From contig CAYPAV010000027.1 in NCBI GenBank assembly GCA_964408805.1, positions 1 through 50,646 of the forward strand: a stretch of DNA of 50,646 bases, given 5' to 3'. Source of the stretch: CAYPAV01 sp964408805. Its GTDB lineage: Bacteria; Pseudomonadota; Alphaproteobacteria; UBA8366. Position numbers and translations under genes: made by a program. This document shows, one piece after another, positions 1 to 7,286 of the stretch. Within the stretch, counting starts at the first letter, position 1; every line of letters starts with the position of its first letter. The notes under the pieces are model-generated. The model worked only from the letters and a program-made list of their open reading frames with translations. It was not told the DNA's origin and ran no database searches.

Positions 1-1
1 G

Positions 2-180
2 GGCTTCGCCCTCGCCCTCGCCTTCCTGACCTTCCCCTTCGCCTTCGCCCTGGGCGGCTTCGCCCTCACCTTCCTGGCCTTCGCCTTCGCCTTCGCCTTC
101 GCCTTCACCTTCGCCCTGGGCTTCTCCTTCGCCTTCGCCCTGGGCTTCGCCCTCGCCTTCCTGGCTACCCTGCTCCGCTT
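2..180. repeat. Low-complexity Gly/Glu-coding repeat tract
   Basis: About 180 bases consist of irregular hexanucleotide repeats of the type GCCTTC/GCCCTC/GCCCTG on the plus strand. On the minus strand they encode alternating Gly-Glu with Gln and Ala interruptions inside the FecR-domain gene. Such tracts expand and contract by slippage; the tract continues past the left edge. Confidence 0.85.
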
Positions 181-1081
181 GGCGGGCCTGGTGGGCGGTT
201 GAGGTCGTGGTCAGGGTTTGCAGTGTGCCGCCGTATTGCTGCTGAATCTGCGCCAGGTTGAGTTGCACCGGCGGCGGCAGGGCCGTGAATGCGCTGGAGA
301 CGTTCAGCGTCGCCCCCGGCTGGGAGAGGATGATGGGCGGCCCGCCGGATTGGTTTCCGACGGCGATCTGGCCGACATTGCCGTCGGCATCGGGCAGCAG
401 CGAAATGGAGTTCTGCTGGCCTTCCGCCGCCGCGCGACCGGCGACCGTGGTGCCGCGAATGCCGACCGTGGCGACCGGCGTGTAGACAGTCATCGCGTCC
501 GGTGCCACCTTGGCAATCTCGCCGCTAACGAAGGAAAAAACGCCCTGGACGAGGTTGACGCTCAACGCCCCGGCACCGACCGAGGGATCGTAGACAAATT
601 CGTCGATCGTCACCCGTGCATCGGCATCGAGCGAGAGGATGGTACCGTCCGCGAACGCAACACCCACAGAGGACTCGGCGGCGGTTTGCAGAACGTCGCC
701 TTCGAATATCGGATCGCCCGCCTCGAGCGTGACCTGGGTCCCGTCAGCTCGCGTCGCCGTCACCGTGCCTAGCGCCGTCTCGATCCGGCCGGCCGCATCC
801 TCGGCCGCCGGTATCGTCGCTTGGGCGTATTGCCCGGCCGCCGGGAAACCGGCGAGGCGCTCCACCAGATCGGCGCGCATCACGGCACCGCTATCGGTCA
901 CGAGATCCCGAGGGGCAGCGAAATAGCCATCGAGTTCGATCGATCTCCCGTCCGCGTCGCTGACGAGGAGTTTTTCTCCCTCGCGGGCGAAATCGGCCCG
1001 CAAAATCCAGCCGCCGAGGTGATCGGCGCTTCCGGCGGTGTCGCCAAACGGAAAAATCGTGTTCGATGTATCCAGTTTCAT
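2..1081 (-). CDS. FecR-domain protein, C-terminally truncated by window edge
   Basis: Reading leftward from the ATG at 1081, an open frame of 360 codons runs off the left edge without a stop. Residues from about 95 to 215 form a FecR-type domain: a segment about DGT-driven values and a parameter entering above threshold (QVTLEAGDPIFEGDVLQT), then ADGTILSLDADARVTI, then TPVATVGIRGTTVAG. In this family the domain often opens large secreted or surface proteins. After about residue 300 the sequence becomes almost purely Gly/Glu with scattered Gln/Ala (GEGEGQEGEGEA), encoded by repeated GCC/TTC/CTC triplets on the plus strand. No signal peptide is visible at the N-terminus, as is usual when FecR heads a type I-secreted protein. 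The likely full product is a large adhesin-like or calcium-binding protein, but that part lies outside the window. The ribosome-binding site (GAGAG, about 10 bases upstream) is weak, so the start is moderately sure. Confidence 0.8.
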   Translation of the reverse strand, partial: MKLDTSNTIFPFGDTAGSADHLGGWILRADFAREGEKLLVSDADGRSIELDGYFAAPRDLVTDSGAVMRADLVERLAGFPAAGQYAQATIPAAEDAAGRIETALGTVTATRADGTQVTLEAGDPIFEGDVLQTAAESSVGVAFADGTILSLDADARVTIDEFVYDPSVGAGALSVNLVQGVFSFVSGEIAKVAPDAMTVYTPVATVGIRGTTVAGRAAAEGQQNSISLLPDADGNVGQIAVGNQSGGPPIILSQPGATLNVSSAFTALPPPVQLNLAQIQQQYGGTLQTLTTTSTAHQARQAEQGSQEGEGEAQGEGEGEAQGEGEGEGEGEGEGQEGEGEAAQGEGEGEGQEGEGEGEA

Positions 1082-1320
1082 AATGCGTAACTCTCTAGCT
1101 AGATCCCAATAGGTCCACGCTCATTTCCCCCGTCACTGCCGATTTTTCTTGCCCACGGACACCCTCCGGCCCCCGTCCGTTTCGGCATCATCACTTGATC
1201 CGCCGATACCAGGCTATTTCGACAACATGCTAGCCCCTTCGATCACGGCGCTCAGTGATGGCGCTCACAGCCTGTGCATTTTCCGCTTTTTGTCTAACGA
1301 ATTCGTAAACGCGAGAGGAG
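1082..1320. other. Divergent intergenic region
   Basis: This 239-base spacer separates the minus-strand FecR gene from the plus-strand amidohydrolase. It should contain both promoters. I see no convincing -35/-10 pair, operator palindrome or RNA gene in it; only the AGGAG at its right end (1316-1320) is recognisable. Confidence 0.5.
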
Positions 1321-1326
1321 ATGACC

Positions 1327-2322
1327 ATGCCGTCCAGCCCGAGTATCGACATCCATGCCCACTTCTTTCCCGAGGCCTATCTCGACCTGATCGAGGCGGA
1401 GGGCGGCACATTCGGCGCCGGCATCCGACGCGACGACCCCAAGGGCCCGGCCATCGAGGTCGGGGGCCGGGCGTCCGCGCCCCTCGAGGCACGCTTTATC
1501 GATATGGAACATCGCCTCGCCTCGATGGACGCGCAGGGCGTCGATATCCACGCCCTCTCGCTGACGACGCCGATGGTCTATTGGGCCTCGCCGGCCCTAG
1601 GGCAGAAGCTTTCGGCGGCCTTCAACGAGGGCTGTGCCGCCTATCACGAGGCCCATCCGGACCGGTTTCTCGGCCTCGCGATGCTACCGATGCAGGCGCC
1701 GGAACTCGCGGTCGAGGAATTGGCGCGGGCGGCGGACCTTCCGGGTATTCGGGGCGTCTACATGGCGACCCATATCGAGGAACGCGAGCTCTCCGACCCC
1801 GCCCTGTTTCCTGTCTATGAAAGAATCGAGGATCTCGGATGGACGATCTTCCTGCATCCCACCAAGGTCGGCGACGCCAAGCGGCTCAAAAAATACTATC
1901 TGACGAATTTCATCGGCAATCCGACCGAATCGGCGATCGCCGCCTCGCACCTAATTTTCGGCGAGGTCTTGGACCGATTTCCAAAATTGACCGTGTGCCT
2001 GCCCCATGCCGGCGGCTCGTTTCCCTACCTGATCGGGCGGATCACCCATGGCTGGGGGGTTCGCGAGGAATGCCGGCACCTGAAAACGCCGCCGGAGGAA
2101 TATCTCCGCCGCTTCTATTACGACACCATCACCCATGCGCATCCGGCCCTCGACTATCTCCTGGGCCTGGTCGGTGCCGACCGGGTCATGCTCGGAAGCG
2201 ATTTCTGCTTCGATATGTCCTATGAAGAACCGGTGGAATTCATCAAGTCGCATCCGGGGTTGGACGCGGCCCAGCGGGATTTGATCCTCGGCGGCAACGC
2301 GGCGCGGCTTCTGGGCCTTTGA
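1327..2322 (+). CDS. Amidohydrolase family 2 (ACMSD-like) metal-dependent hydrolase/decarboxylase
   Basis: The 331-residue protein belongs to the amidohydrolase-2 family, which includes aminocarboxymuconate-semialdehyde decarboxylase and related nonoxidative decarboxylases with a TIM-barrel metal site. Visible metal-ligand motifs are IDIHAHFFPE (H10 and H12), FLHPTK, LPHAGGSFPYLIGRI and the late Asp in LGSDFCFDM. ATG codons occur at 1321 and 1327; AGGAG at 1316-1320 abuts the first but sits 6 bases from the second, so 1327 is preferred. The gene stands alone between a divergent FecR gene and a terminator. The nearby ThDP enzyme and dioxygenase genes suggest a role in aromatic or keto-acid breakdown, but the substrate cannot be read from the sequence. 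Confidence 0.88.
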   Translation: MPSSPSIDIHAHFFPEAYLDLIEAEGGTFGAGIRRDDPKGPAIEVGGRASAPLEARFIDMEHRLASMDAQGVDIHALSLTTPMVYWASPALGQKLSAAFNEGCAAYHEAHPDRFLGLAMLPMQAPELAVEELARAADLPGIRGVYMATHIEERELSDPALFPVYERIEDLGWTIFLHPTKVGDAKRLKKYYLTNFIGNPTESAIAASHLIFGEVLDRFPKLTVCLPHAGGSFPYLIGRITHGWGVREECRHLKTPPEEYLRRFYYDTITHAHPALDYLLGLVGADRVMLGSDFCFDMSYEEPVEFIKSHPGLDAAQRDLILGGNAARLLGL

Positions 2323-2337
2323 GCGATAGCACAAAAA

Positions 2338-2363
2338 GAAAGGCGGCCGGTTGGCCGCCTTTC
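2338..2363. terminator. Bidirectional intrinsic terminator
   Basis: An 11-bp perfect stem (GAAAGGCGGCC pairing with GGCCGCCTTTC) closes on a GGTT loop. On the plus strand it lies 16 bases after the amidohydrolase stop, with only a short T run. On the minus strand it is followed by TTTTTGT, a better U-tract, and lies about 50 bases after the stop of the small minus-strand frame at 2413-2493. It probably serves both directions. Confidence 0.8.
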
Positions 2364-2412
2364 CGTAGAATGGGCCGTGCGATAGGCCCTGATCTGTTGG
2401 TCGATCCGAAGA

Positions 2413-2493
2413 TCAACGCGCGCGAAGAAGGTTGTTCCCTTGCCCGCGTTGCGCTCCAAGCCTGACCGTCACGGCACACAATCCACTCGACAT
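2413..2493 (-). CDS. Putative 26-residue small protein with an extreme Shine-Dalgarno
   Basis: On the minus strand an ATG at 2493 opens a 26-codon frame beginning MSSGLCAVTVRLGAQRG and ending in LLRAR before TGA. One base upstream of the ATG-proximal T lies AGGAGGTGATCC (2506-2495), a 12-base full complement of the 16S rRNA 3' end. Downstream, at 2363-2338, is an intrinsic terminator with its best U-tract in this direction. The layout (RBS, short frame, terminator) is that of a compact independent gene. The peptide is basic with one Cys and no membrane segment, and I do not recognise it. It could be a small protein, or the translated part of a dual-function RNA. It is not a leader for a downstream minus-strand gene, because the next gene there is on the other strand. 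Confidence 0.45.
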   Translation of the reverse strand: MSSGLCAVTVRLGAQRGQGNNLLRAR

Positions 2494-2494
2494 A

Positions 2495-2506
2495 GGATCA
2501 CCTCCT
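2495..2506 (-). promoter_or_regulatory. Perfect extended Shine-Dalgarno
   Basis: AGGAGGTGATCC on the minus strand is complementary to the last 12 or so bases of 16S rRNA. It is far longer than any other ribosome-binding site in the window and ends two bases before the ATG at 2493. It decides the start of the 26-codon frame. Confidence 0.6.
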
Positions 2507-2672
2507 TTCCGTTGTTGAAACCCGGGCGCATTCTGCCGGGGATTCGCGAAAAAGGATAGTCCGAATATCACCGGCAGGGCCGCGGCTTGCCCGGCGGCGC
2601 GGGATCGATATGATGCGGAGCTTCGGGCGCCTCGCCCAGCCGAAATTCCTGAAACCGGAGGATCGCCGCGAC

Positions 2673-4220
2673 ATGAACGGAGCCGAAAGCCTCGTCCGCA
2701 CCCTTCTCGCGGGCAATGTCGATGTATGTTTCACCAATCCCGGCACCTCGGAAATGCATTTCGTGGCCGCCCTCGACAAGATCCCCGGCATGCGCTGTAT
2801 CTTGGGGCTTTTCGAAGGCGTGGTGACGGGAGCGGCGGACGGCTATTACCGCATGGTTGGCCGGCCGGCCTCGACGCTGCTGCATCTGGGGCCGGGGCTC
2901 GGCAACGGTCTCGCCAATCTGCACAACGCCAAGAAGGCGAATTCCGGAATCGTTAACATCGTCGGCGAGCACGCGACCTATCACATAACCTACGACGCGC
3001 CGCTGACCTCGGATATCGAAGGGGTAGCCCGGCCGATGTCGGATTGGGTCAAGACCTCGCCCGACGCCAAATCCGTCGCCGCCGACGGCGCGCTGGCGAT
3101 TGAAGCGGCACGCAAGGCACCGGGTCAGATCGCAACCCTGATCCTGCCGGCCGACACCGCCTGGAACCCGGCCGACGAGGTCGTCGAGGCGAAAGCGCCG
3201 GCACCACGCGCGGCGGTTTCGGAAGACGCGATCAAAGGCGCGGTCGAATTGCTAACCAACGGCAAGCCCGCGACCCTGCTAATGGGTGGGACGGCGCTTC
3301 GCGAGCGCAGTCTCGAACTCGCCGGCCGGATCGCCGCCAAGACCGGCTGCGGCATCCTGACCGAGGGCGCCAACAACCGTTTGGCTCGGGGGGCGGGCCG
3401 GGTGCAGGTGCTGCGCATTCCCTATGTCGTCGAGAAGGCCCTCGCGGTGATGGAAGACGCGGGTCAGTTGGTGCTGGTCGGCGCGCGCTCGCCGGTCGCC
3501 TTCTTCGCCTATCCCAACAAGCCGAGCCTGCTGGCCCCGGAAGGCACGCCCACGGCCAAGCTCGCCGGGCTGGAAGAGGATATCGAAGGGGCACTGGAAG
3601 CCCTCGCGGAGGCCCTGGATGCCCTGCAAACGCCGCCCGCTGGCGTAGCCGAAAGCCGCCGCCCGGAAATCCCGACGGGCCCGGCCACGCCCGACACCAT
3701 CGCCAAGGTCATCGGCGCCAAGATTTCGGAGGGCGCCATCGTGGTCGACGAATCGGTATCGACGGGCCGCGAATTCTTTCCCGAGACCGCCGGCGCGCCG
3801 CCGCATGACTGGCTCAACAATCGGGGCGGCTCGATCGGCTACGGCATGCCGGTCGCAGTGGGAGCCGCCATTGCCTGCCCCGACCGCAAGGTCATCGCCT
3901 TGGAAGGCGACGGCAGTGCCATGTACACGCTGCAATCGCTCTGGACCATGGCGCGGGAAGGGCTCGACGTCACGGTGCTCATCTTCGCCAATCGGACTTA
4001 CAACATTCTCCGCGGCGAATTGACCAATGTCGGCGTCCAGAACCCGGGCCCGCGCGCGATCGACATGCTGACGATCGGCCGTCCGGACCTCGATTGGGTC
4101 CAAATGGCGCGTGGCATGGGCGTCGAGGCAACCCGCGTCGATGAATGCGAGGGCCTGGCAAAGGCGATGGACGCAGGACTTGCGAGCGAGGGGCCCTATC
4201 TCATCGAACTGGTGATTTAG
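2673..4220 (+). CDS. ThDP-dependent acetolactate-synthase-like enzyme
   Basis: The 515-residue protein has the three-domain fold of the acetolactate synthase/benzoylformate decarboxylase family. The N-terminal Pyr domain has TNPGTSEMHF and LFEGVVTGAADGYYRM, with the ylide-activating Glu at residue 48. A central nucleotide-fold domain follows, and the C-terminal PP domain has GDGSAMYTLQ at 412-421 with the later Asn in FANRTYNIL. A longer frame starts at 2610, but CCGGAGGA at 2656-2662 lies 10 bases before the ATG at 2673, where homology begins, so that start is used. Its partner gene is unclear: it is plus strand, preceded by about 180 bases of non-coding DNA, and converges on the cystathionine-lyase homologue with only a 7-base gap. 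It likely decarboxylates or ligates a 2-keto acid; the substrate is unknown. Confidence 0.9.
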   Translation: MNGAESLVRTLLAGNVDVCFTNPGTSEMHFVAALDKIPGMRCILGLFEGVVTGAADGYYRMVGRPASTLLHLGPGLGNGLANLHNAKKANSGIVNIVGEHATYHITYDAPLTSDIEGVARPMSDWVKTSPDAKSVAADGALAIEAARKAPGQIATLILPADTAWNPADEVVEAKAPAPRAAVSEDAIKGAVELLTNGKPATLLMGGTALRERSLELAGRIAAKTGCGILTEGANNRLARGAGRVQVLRIPYVVEKALAVMEDAGQLVLVGARSPVAFFAYPNKPSLLAPEGTPTAKLAGLEEDIEGALEALAEALDALQTPPAGVAESRRPEIPTGPATPDTIAKVIGAKISEGAIVVDESVSTGREFFPETAGAPPHDWLNNRGGSIGYGMPVAVGAAIACPDRKVIALEGDGSAMYTLQSLWTMAREGLDVTVLIFANRTYNILRGELTNVGVQNPGPRAIDMLTIGRPDLDWVQMARGMGVEATRVDECEGLAKAMDAGLASEGPYLIELVI

Positions 4221-4227
4221 CGAACCC

Positions 4228-5397
4228 CTAGCTGGCGGCGTTGAACCGGCGGAAGCCTTCCTCCAGATCGTCGATCAGGTCGCGCGGGTCTTCCAGGCCC
4301 GCATGGACGCGCAGCAAGGGGCCGCGCTCGTCCCAGGGCGGCGAGGCGAAGGAACGGATCGGATAGGCCGGGATCATCAGACTCTCGTAACCGCCCCAGC
4401 TTGCACCTATCCGGAAGATCTCGCGATCCTCCGCCAAGGCCGCGACCGCCTGTTCGGAGGCCGGATGGAGGACGACGCCGAACAAACCGGACGCCCCGTA
4501 AAAATCCCGCTTCCATATTTCGTGCCCCCCGTCCTCCGGCCAAGCCGGACAAAGAACCTCCGCGACCTCTTCGCGTCCCGAGAACCATTCGACGAGTTTC
4601 AGCGCCGTTTCCTGATGCTGGCGCAGGCGGACCCCCATCGTCCGCAAGCCACGTAGGGCCAAAAAACAATCCTCGGGGCTGACATTGTTGCCGAACTGTA
4701 CGGCGGTATCCTTCAGGGTTTGGAAAAGTGCTTCGTCCGCGAATGCGATCGACCCCAGCATCACATCCGAATGTCCGCAGACATATTTCGTCGCCGCCTG
4801 GATCGATAGATCGACGCCATGATCGAGCGGCTTGAAATAGAGCGGCGAGGCCCATGTGTTGTCGATTGCCGTCAATACACCCCGGCGGCGGCAAACTTCC
4901 GTGATCGCGGGTATGTCCTGTATTTCGAAAGTGTAGGAACCGGGCGATTCGAGGAAGACAAGCGCCGTCTCGGGCCGGATCTCGGCTTCGATCGCCGCTC
5001 CCGCATCGGGTGCAAAATAGCTCGTCTCGACTCCAAGCCGCGCCATGAGTGTTTCGCACAAGCTCCGCGTCGATTTGTAGGCGCTGTCGGTGATCAACAC
5101 ATGATCGCCGGGCTTGAGGGTGGCCATGAAGGTGAGCGTGATGGCCGCGGTGCCGGAGGCGAAGACGATACAATGCCGGGCGTTTTCGATCTCGGCCAAG
5201 GCCTCCTCGAGCGCCTTCGTTGTCGGCGTTCCGTAGGACCCGTAGACGATCCCGTCATAGCGCCCGTCGAACCTCTTATTGAAGGCTTCGACGGTGGGAA
5301 AATGGATCGTGGAGGCCCGGTAGACGGCCGGATTCATAATGCCGAAATTATTCTCGGAATCGGTACCGGCCTTGCTGAGCTTGGTATCGTCGTGCAT
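4228..5397 (-). CDS. metC: Cystathionine beta-lyase homologue (Cys/Met-metabolism PLP enzyme)
   Basis: The 389-residue protein aligns along its length with MetC, which cleaves cystathionine to homocysteine, pyruvate and ammonia. Seen are FASGTAAI near 80, FLESPGSYTFE near 149, the PLP-ring Asp in DNTWASP (D179), the Schiff-base Lys in ATKYVCGHSD (K204), RGLRTMGVRLRQH and SWGGYESL. One oddity is clear: the E. coli motif YGRRG, whose first Arg (R58) helps bind PLP phosphate across the dimer, reads YGSYG here (52-56). It is the last gene of the seven-gene minus operon led by the GrdB-like selenoprotein, 41 bases after a TauD gene. That context points to C-S (or C-Se) bond cleavage in a catabolic route rather than housekeeping methionine synthesis, which is inference. 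Confidence 0.85.
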   Translation of the reverse strand: MHDDTKLSKAGTDSENNFGIMNPAVYRASTIHFPTVEAFNKRFDGRYDGIVYGSYGTPTTKALEEALAEIENARHCIVFASGTAAITLTFMATLKPGDHVLITDSAYKSTRSLCETLMARLGVETSYFAPDAGAAIEAEIRPETALVFLESPGSYTFEIQDIPAITEVCRRRGVLTAIDNTWASPLYFKPLDHGVDLSIQAATKYVCGHSDVMLGSIAFADEALFQTLKDTAVQFGNNVSPEDCFLALRGLRTMGVRLRQHQETALKLVEWFSGREEVAEVLCPAWPEDGGHEIWKRDFYGASGLFGVVLHPASEQAVAALAEDREIFRIGASWGGYESLMIPAYPIRSFASPPWDERGPLLRVHAGLEDPRDLIDDLEEGFRRFNAAS

Positions 5398-5438
5398 TAC
5401 GCTGCCTCATTCGGAATGGCGGACGCGCGCCGGCATTT

Positions 5439-6350
5439 TTAGACAGCGCTGTAGTACGGCTTGTCGCCCTTGATCGTGACCCGGTGGCCCTTCCGTTCCT
5501 GCGGCCAGTAATCCCACATCGCCAGGTGCTGGGTACAGCGATTGTCCCAAAACGCGATGGCGTTGGGCGTCCATTGGAAGCGCACCTGGAAGCGCGGCTG
5601 CTCCATCAGGTCGAACAGGAATTCAAGGACCGTATCGCTCTCCTCCTTCGCGAGACCCCGAATCCGGGTCGTGAAGGTCCGGTTCACGAAGAGGGCCTGG
5701 CGGCGGGTCAGCGGATGTGTCCGAACGATGGGGTGCTCGGCCGCCGCGAAGACCTTGCCCGTGTCGTCGACACCCTTATCGGCATAGCGGCCGCGAAATG
5801 CGCGTTCGGGATCGTGGATCGCGGTCAAATCCGAGAGAAACCCCTTCATCGGCTCCGAGAGCGCATCATACGCCGCATACATATTGGCAAAGAGCGTATC
5901 GCCGCCCCGCGCCGGTGTTTTATGAATTTGCAGCAGGGTCCCCATGGGCGGCGTCTCATCGCAGGAGACGTCGGAGTGCCAATCGGCGCCGTTGTTGACC
6001 ACGGATTCGCCGTGGGTGTGGATGACGAAGAGCTCCGGCACGGTCTCGTGCTTGGGGGCGGCCGGATGAAAATGGAGATCGCCGAAATTCCGCGCGAAGG
6101 CGATCTGCTGTTCCGGGGTCAATTCGGGCTGGTCGTGAAAGAACAGGACATTGTTGCTGGCCAGCGCCAAGTTCAATTCCTCGATCTGGGGTGCCGAAAC
6201 GGGCTTGGTCATATCGACGCCTTCGATCTCGGCGCCGATGACCGGGTTAACGGGTGTGACGCCAAGCGTGTCATAGGAAACCTCGGCGCGGTCGCTCGAT
6301 AATGCCTTCGCCCGCTCGAGCTTTCCTTCATGCAGCGGCGCCTGATCCAT
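5439..6350 (-). CDS. TauD/TfdA-family Fe(II)/2-oxoglutarate dioxygenase (paralogue 1)
   Basis: The 303-residue protein is a TauD/TfdA-type oxygenase that would hydroxylate an organic substrate at the cost of 2-oxoglutarate and O2. The facial triad is visible as WHSDVS (H125, D127) and TQHLAMWDYWP (H275), and the 2-oxoglutarate Arg as GHRVTI (R290), with the family spacing of 15 between the last two. A longer frame reaches 6629 but runs through the upstream gene; the ATG at 6350 has AGGGG just upstream and follows the previous stop by 5 bases. It aligns without internal gaps to the next gene upstream (6356-7282), so the two are duplicates. Both belong to the selenoprotein-led operon. The substrate is unknown. 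Confidence 0.9.
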   Translation of the reverse strand: MDQAPLHEGKLERAKALSSDRAEVSYDTLGVTPVNPVIGAEIEGVDMTKPVSAPQIEELNLALASNNVLFFHDQPELTPEQQIAFARNFGDLHFHPAAPKHETVPELFVIHTHGESVVNNGADWHSDVSCDETPPMGTLLQIHKTPARGGDTLFANMYAAYDALSEPMKGFLSDLTAIHDPERAFRGRYADKGVDDTGKVFAAAEHPIVRTHPLTRRQALFVNRTFTTRIRGLAKEESDTVLEFLFDLMEQPRFQVRFQWTPNAIAFWDNRCTQHLAMWDYWPQERKGHRVTIKGDKPYYSAV

Positions 6351-6355
6351 GACCC

Positions 6356-7282
6356 CTATTCCGCCGCCGCCGTGATCGGTCCGCCGAACGGCCGCTCGCC
6401 GCCGATCGTCACCCGATGCCCCTTCCGTTCCTCCGGCCAATAGTCCCACATCGCGTAATGCTGGGTGCAGCGATTGTCCCAAAAGGCGATCGCGTTCTTT
6501 TCCCATTCGAACCGGACCTGGTATTGGGGCTGCTCCGCATGGGTTAAAAGGAATCCCAGGAGCGCTGCGCTTTCCTCCTTCGCCAAGCCGCGAATGCGGC
6601 TCGTGAACCCCCGGTTGACGAACAAACATTCGCGGCCCGAAACGGGGTGGATGCGGACGATCGGATGCTCCGCCTCGGGAAACACCTTTCCGGTATCGTC
6701 GACGCCGCGATCGGAATAGCGGCCGCGGTAGTTGCTTTCCGATTCATGCTGTGCGGTCAGGCCGCGGAGGAAATCCTTCATCCTGTCCGAAAGCGCATCG
6801 AAGGCCGCATACATGTTGGCGAACAGCGTGTCGCCCCCGGCACTCGGCAGGACATGCATCTGCAACATGGTGGCACTCGGCGGCGTCGGGTCGCAGGAGA
6901 CATCGGAGTGCCAGGCACTGCCGTTGTTCACCTGGGATTTTTCATGGGTATGGACGACGAATATCTCCGGATGATCCGCGTGGGACGGCGCCGCGGGATG
7001 GATATGAAGGTCGCCGAAATTCCGCCCGAACGTGATCTGCTGCTCGGCCGTCAACTCGGGCTGGTCGCGGAAGAAAAGCACATTGTGATTGGCGAGCGCG
7101 TTTTTCAAATCAACGACCTGGGCTTCCGGAATGGCGGTCGTCATATCGACGCCCGATACGTTGACGCCCATGATCGGCGTGACTGGCTTCACCTCGATCG
7201 TGTCATAGACGGTCTCGGCCCGGGAATTCGACAGGGTGCGCGCGCGAAGCGCCTTCCCCTTGTGATTCACTTCTTTCGCCAT
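6356..7282 (-). CDS. TauD/TfdA-family Fe(II)/2-oxoglutarate dioxygenase (paralogue 2)
   Basis: The 308-residue oxygenase carries H125 and D127 in WHSDVS, H275 in TQHYAMWDYWP and R290 in GHRVTI, exactly the same positions as its downstream neighbour. Much of the core (DTLFANMYAA, GVDDTGKVF, RIRGLAKEES, NAIAFWDNRCTQH) is shared. The start at 7282 has a GAGG ribosome-binding site and begins 4 bases after the flavoprotein stop; a longer frame to 7330 would overlap that gene. Divergence is concentrated at residues 95-145 and in the C-terminal tail, which may mean different substrates or the two halves of a heteromer. Both ideas are inference. Confidence 0.9.
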   Translation of the reverse strand: MAKEVNHKGKALRARTLSNSRAETVYDTIEVKPVTPIMGVNVSGVDMTTAIPEAQVVDLKNALANHNVLFFRDQPELTAEQQITFGRNFGDLHIHPAAPSHADHPEIFVVHTHEKSQVNNGSAWHSDVSCDPTPPSATMLQMHVLPSAGGDTLFANMYAAFDALSDRMKDFLRGLTAQHESESNYRGRYSDRGVDDTGKVFPEAEHPIVRIHPVSGRECLFVNRGFTSRIRGLAKEESAALLGFLLTHAEQPQYQVRFEWEKNAIAFWDNRCTQHYAMWDYWPEERKGHRVTIGGERPFGGPITAAAE

Positions 7283-7286
7283 GTCC

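Noticed and set aside
2495..2509. Plus-strand GGATCACCTCCTTTC identical to the 3' end of 16S rRNA
   Set aside because: Only 15 bases match, with no upstream 16S sequence; it is better read as a Shine-Dalgarno on the minus strand.
4221..4227. Terminator between the convergent genes at 4,220 and 4,228
   Set aside because: The gap is 7 bases and no hairpin spans it.
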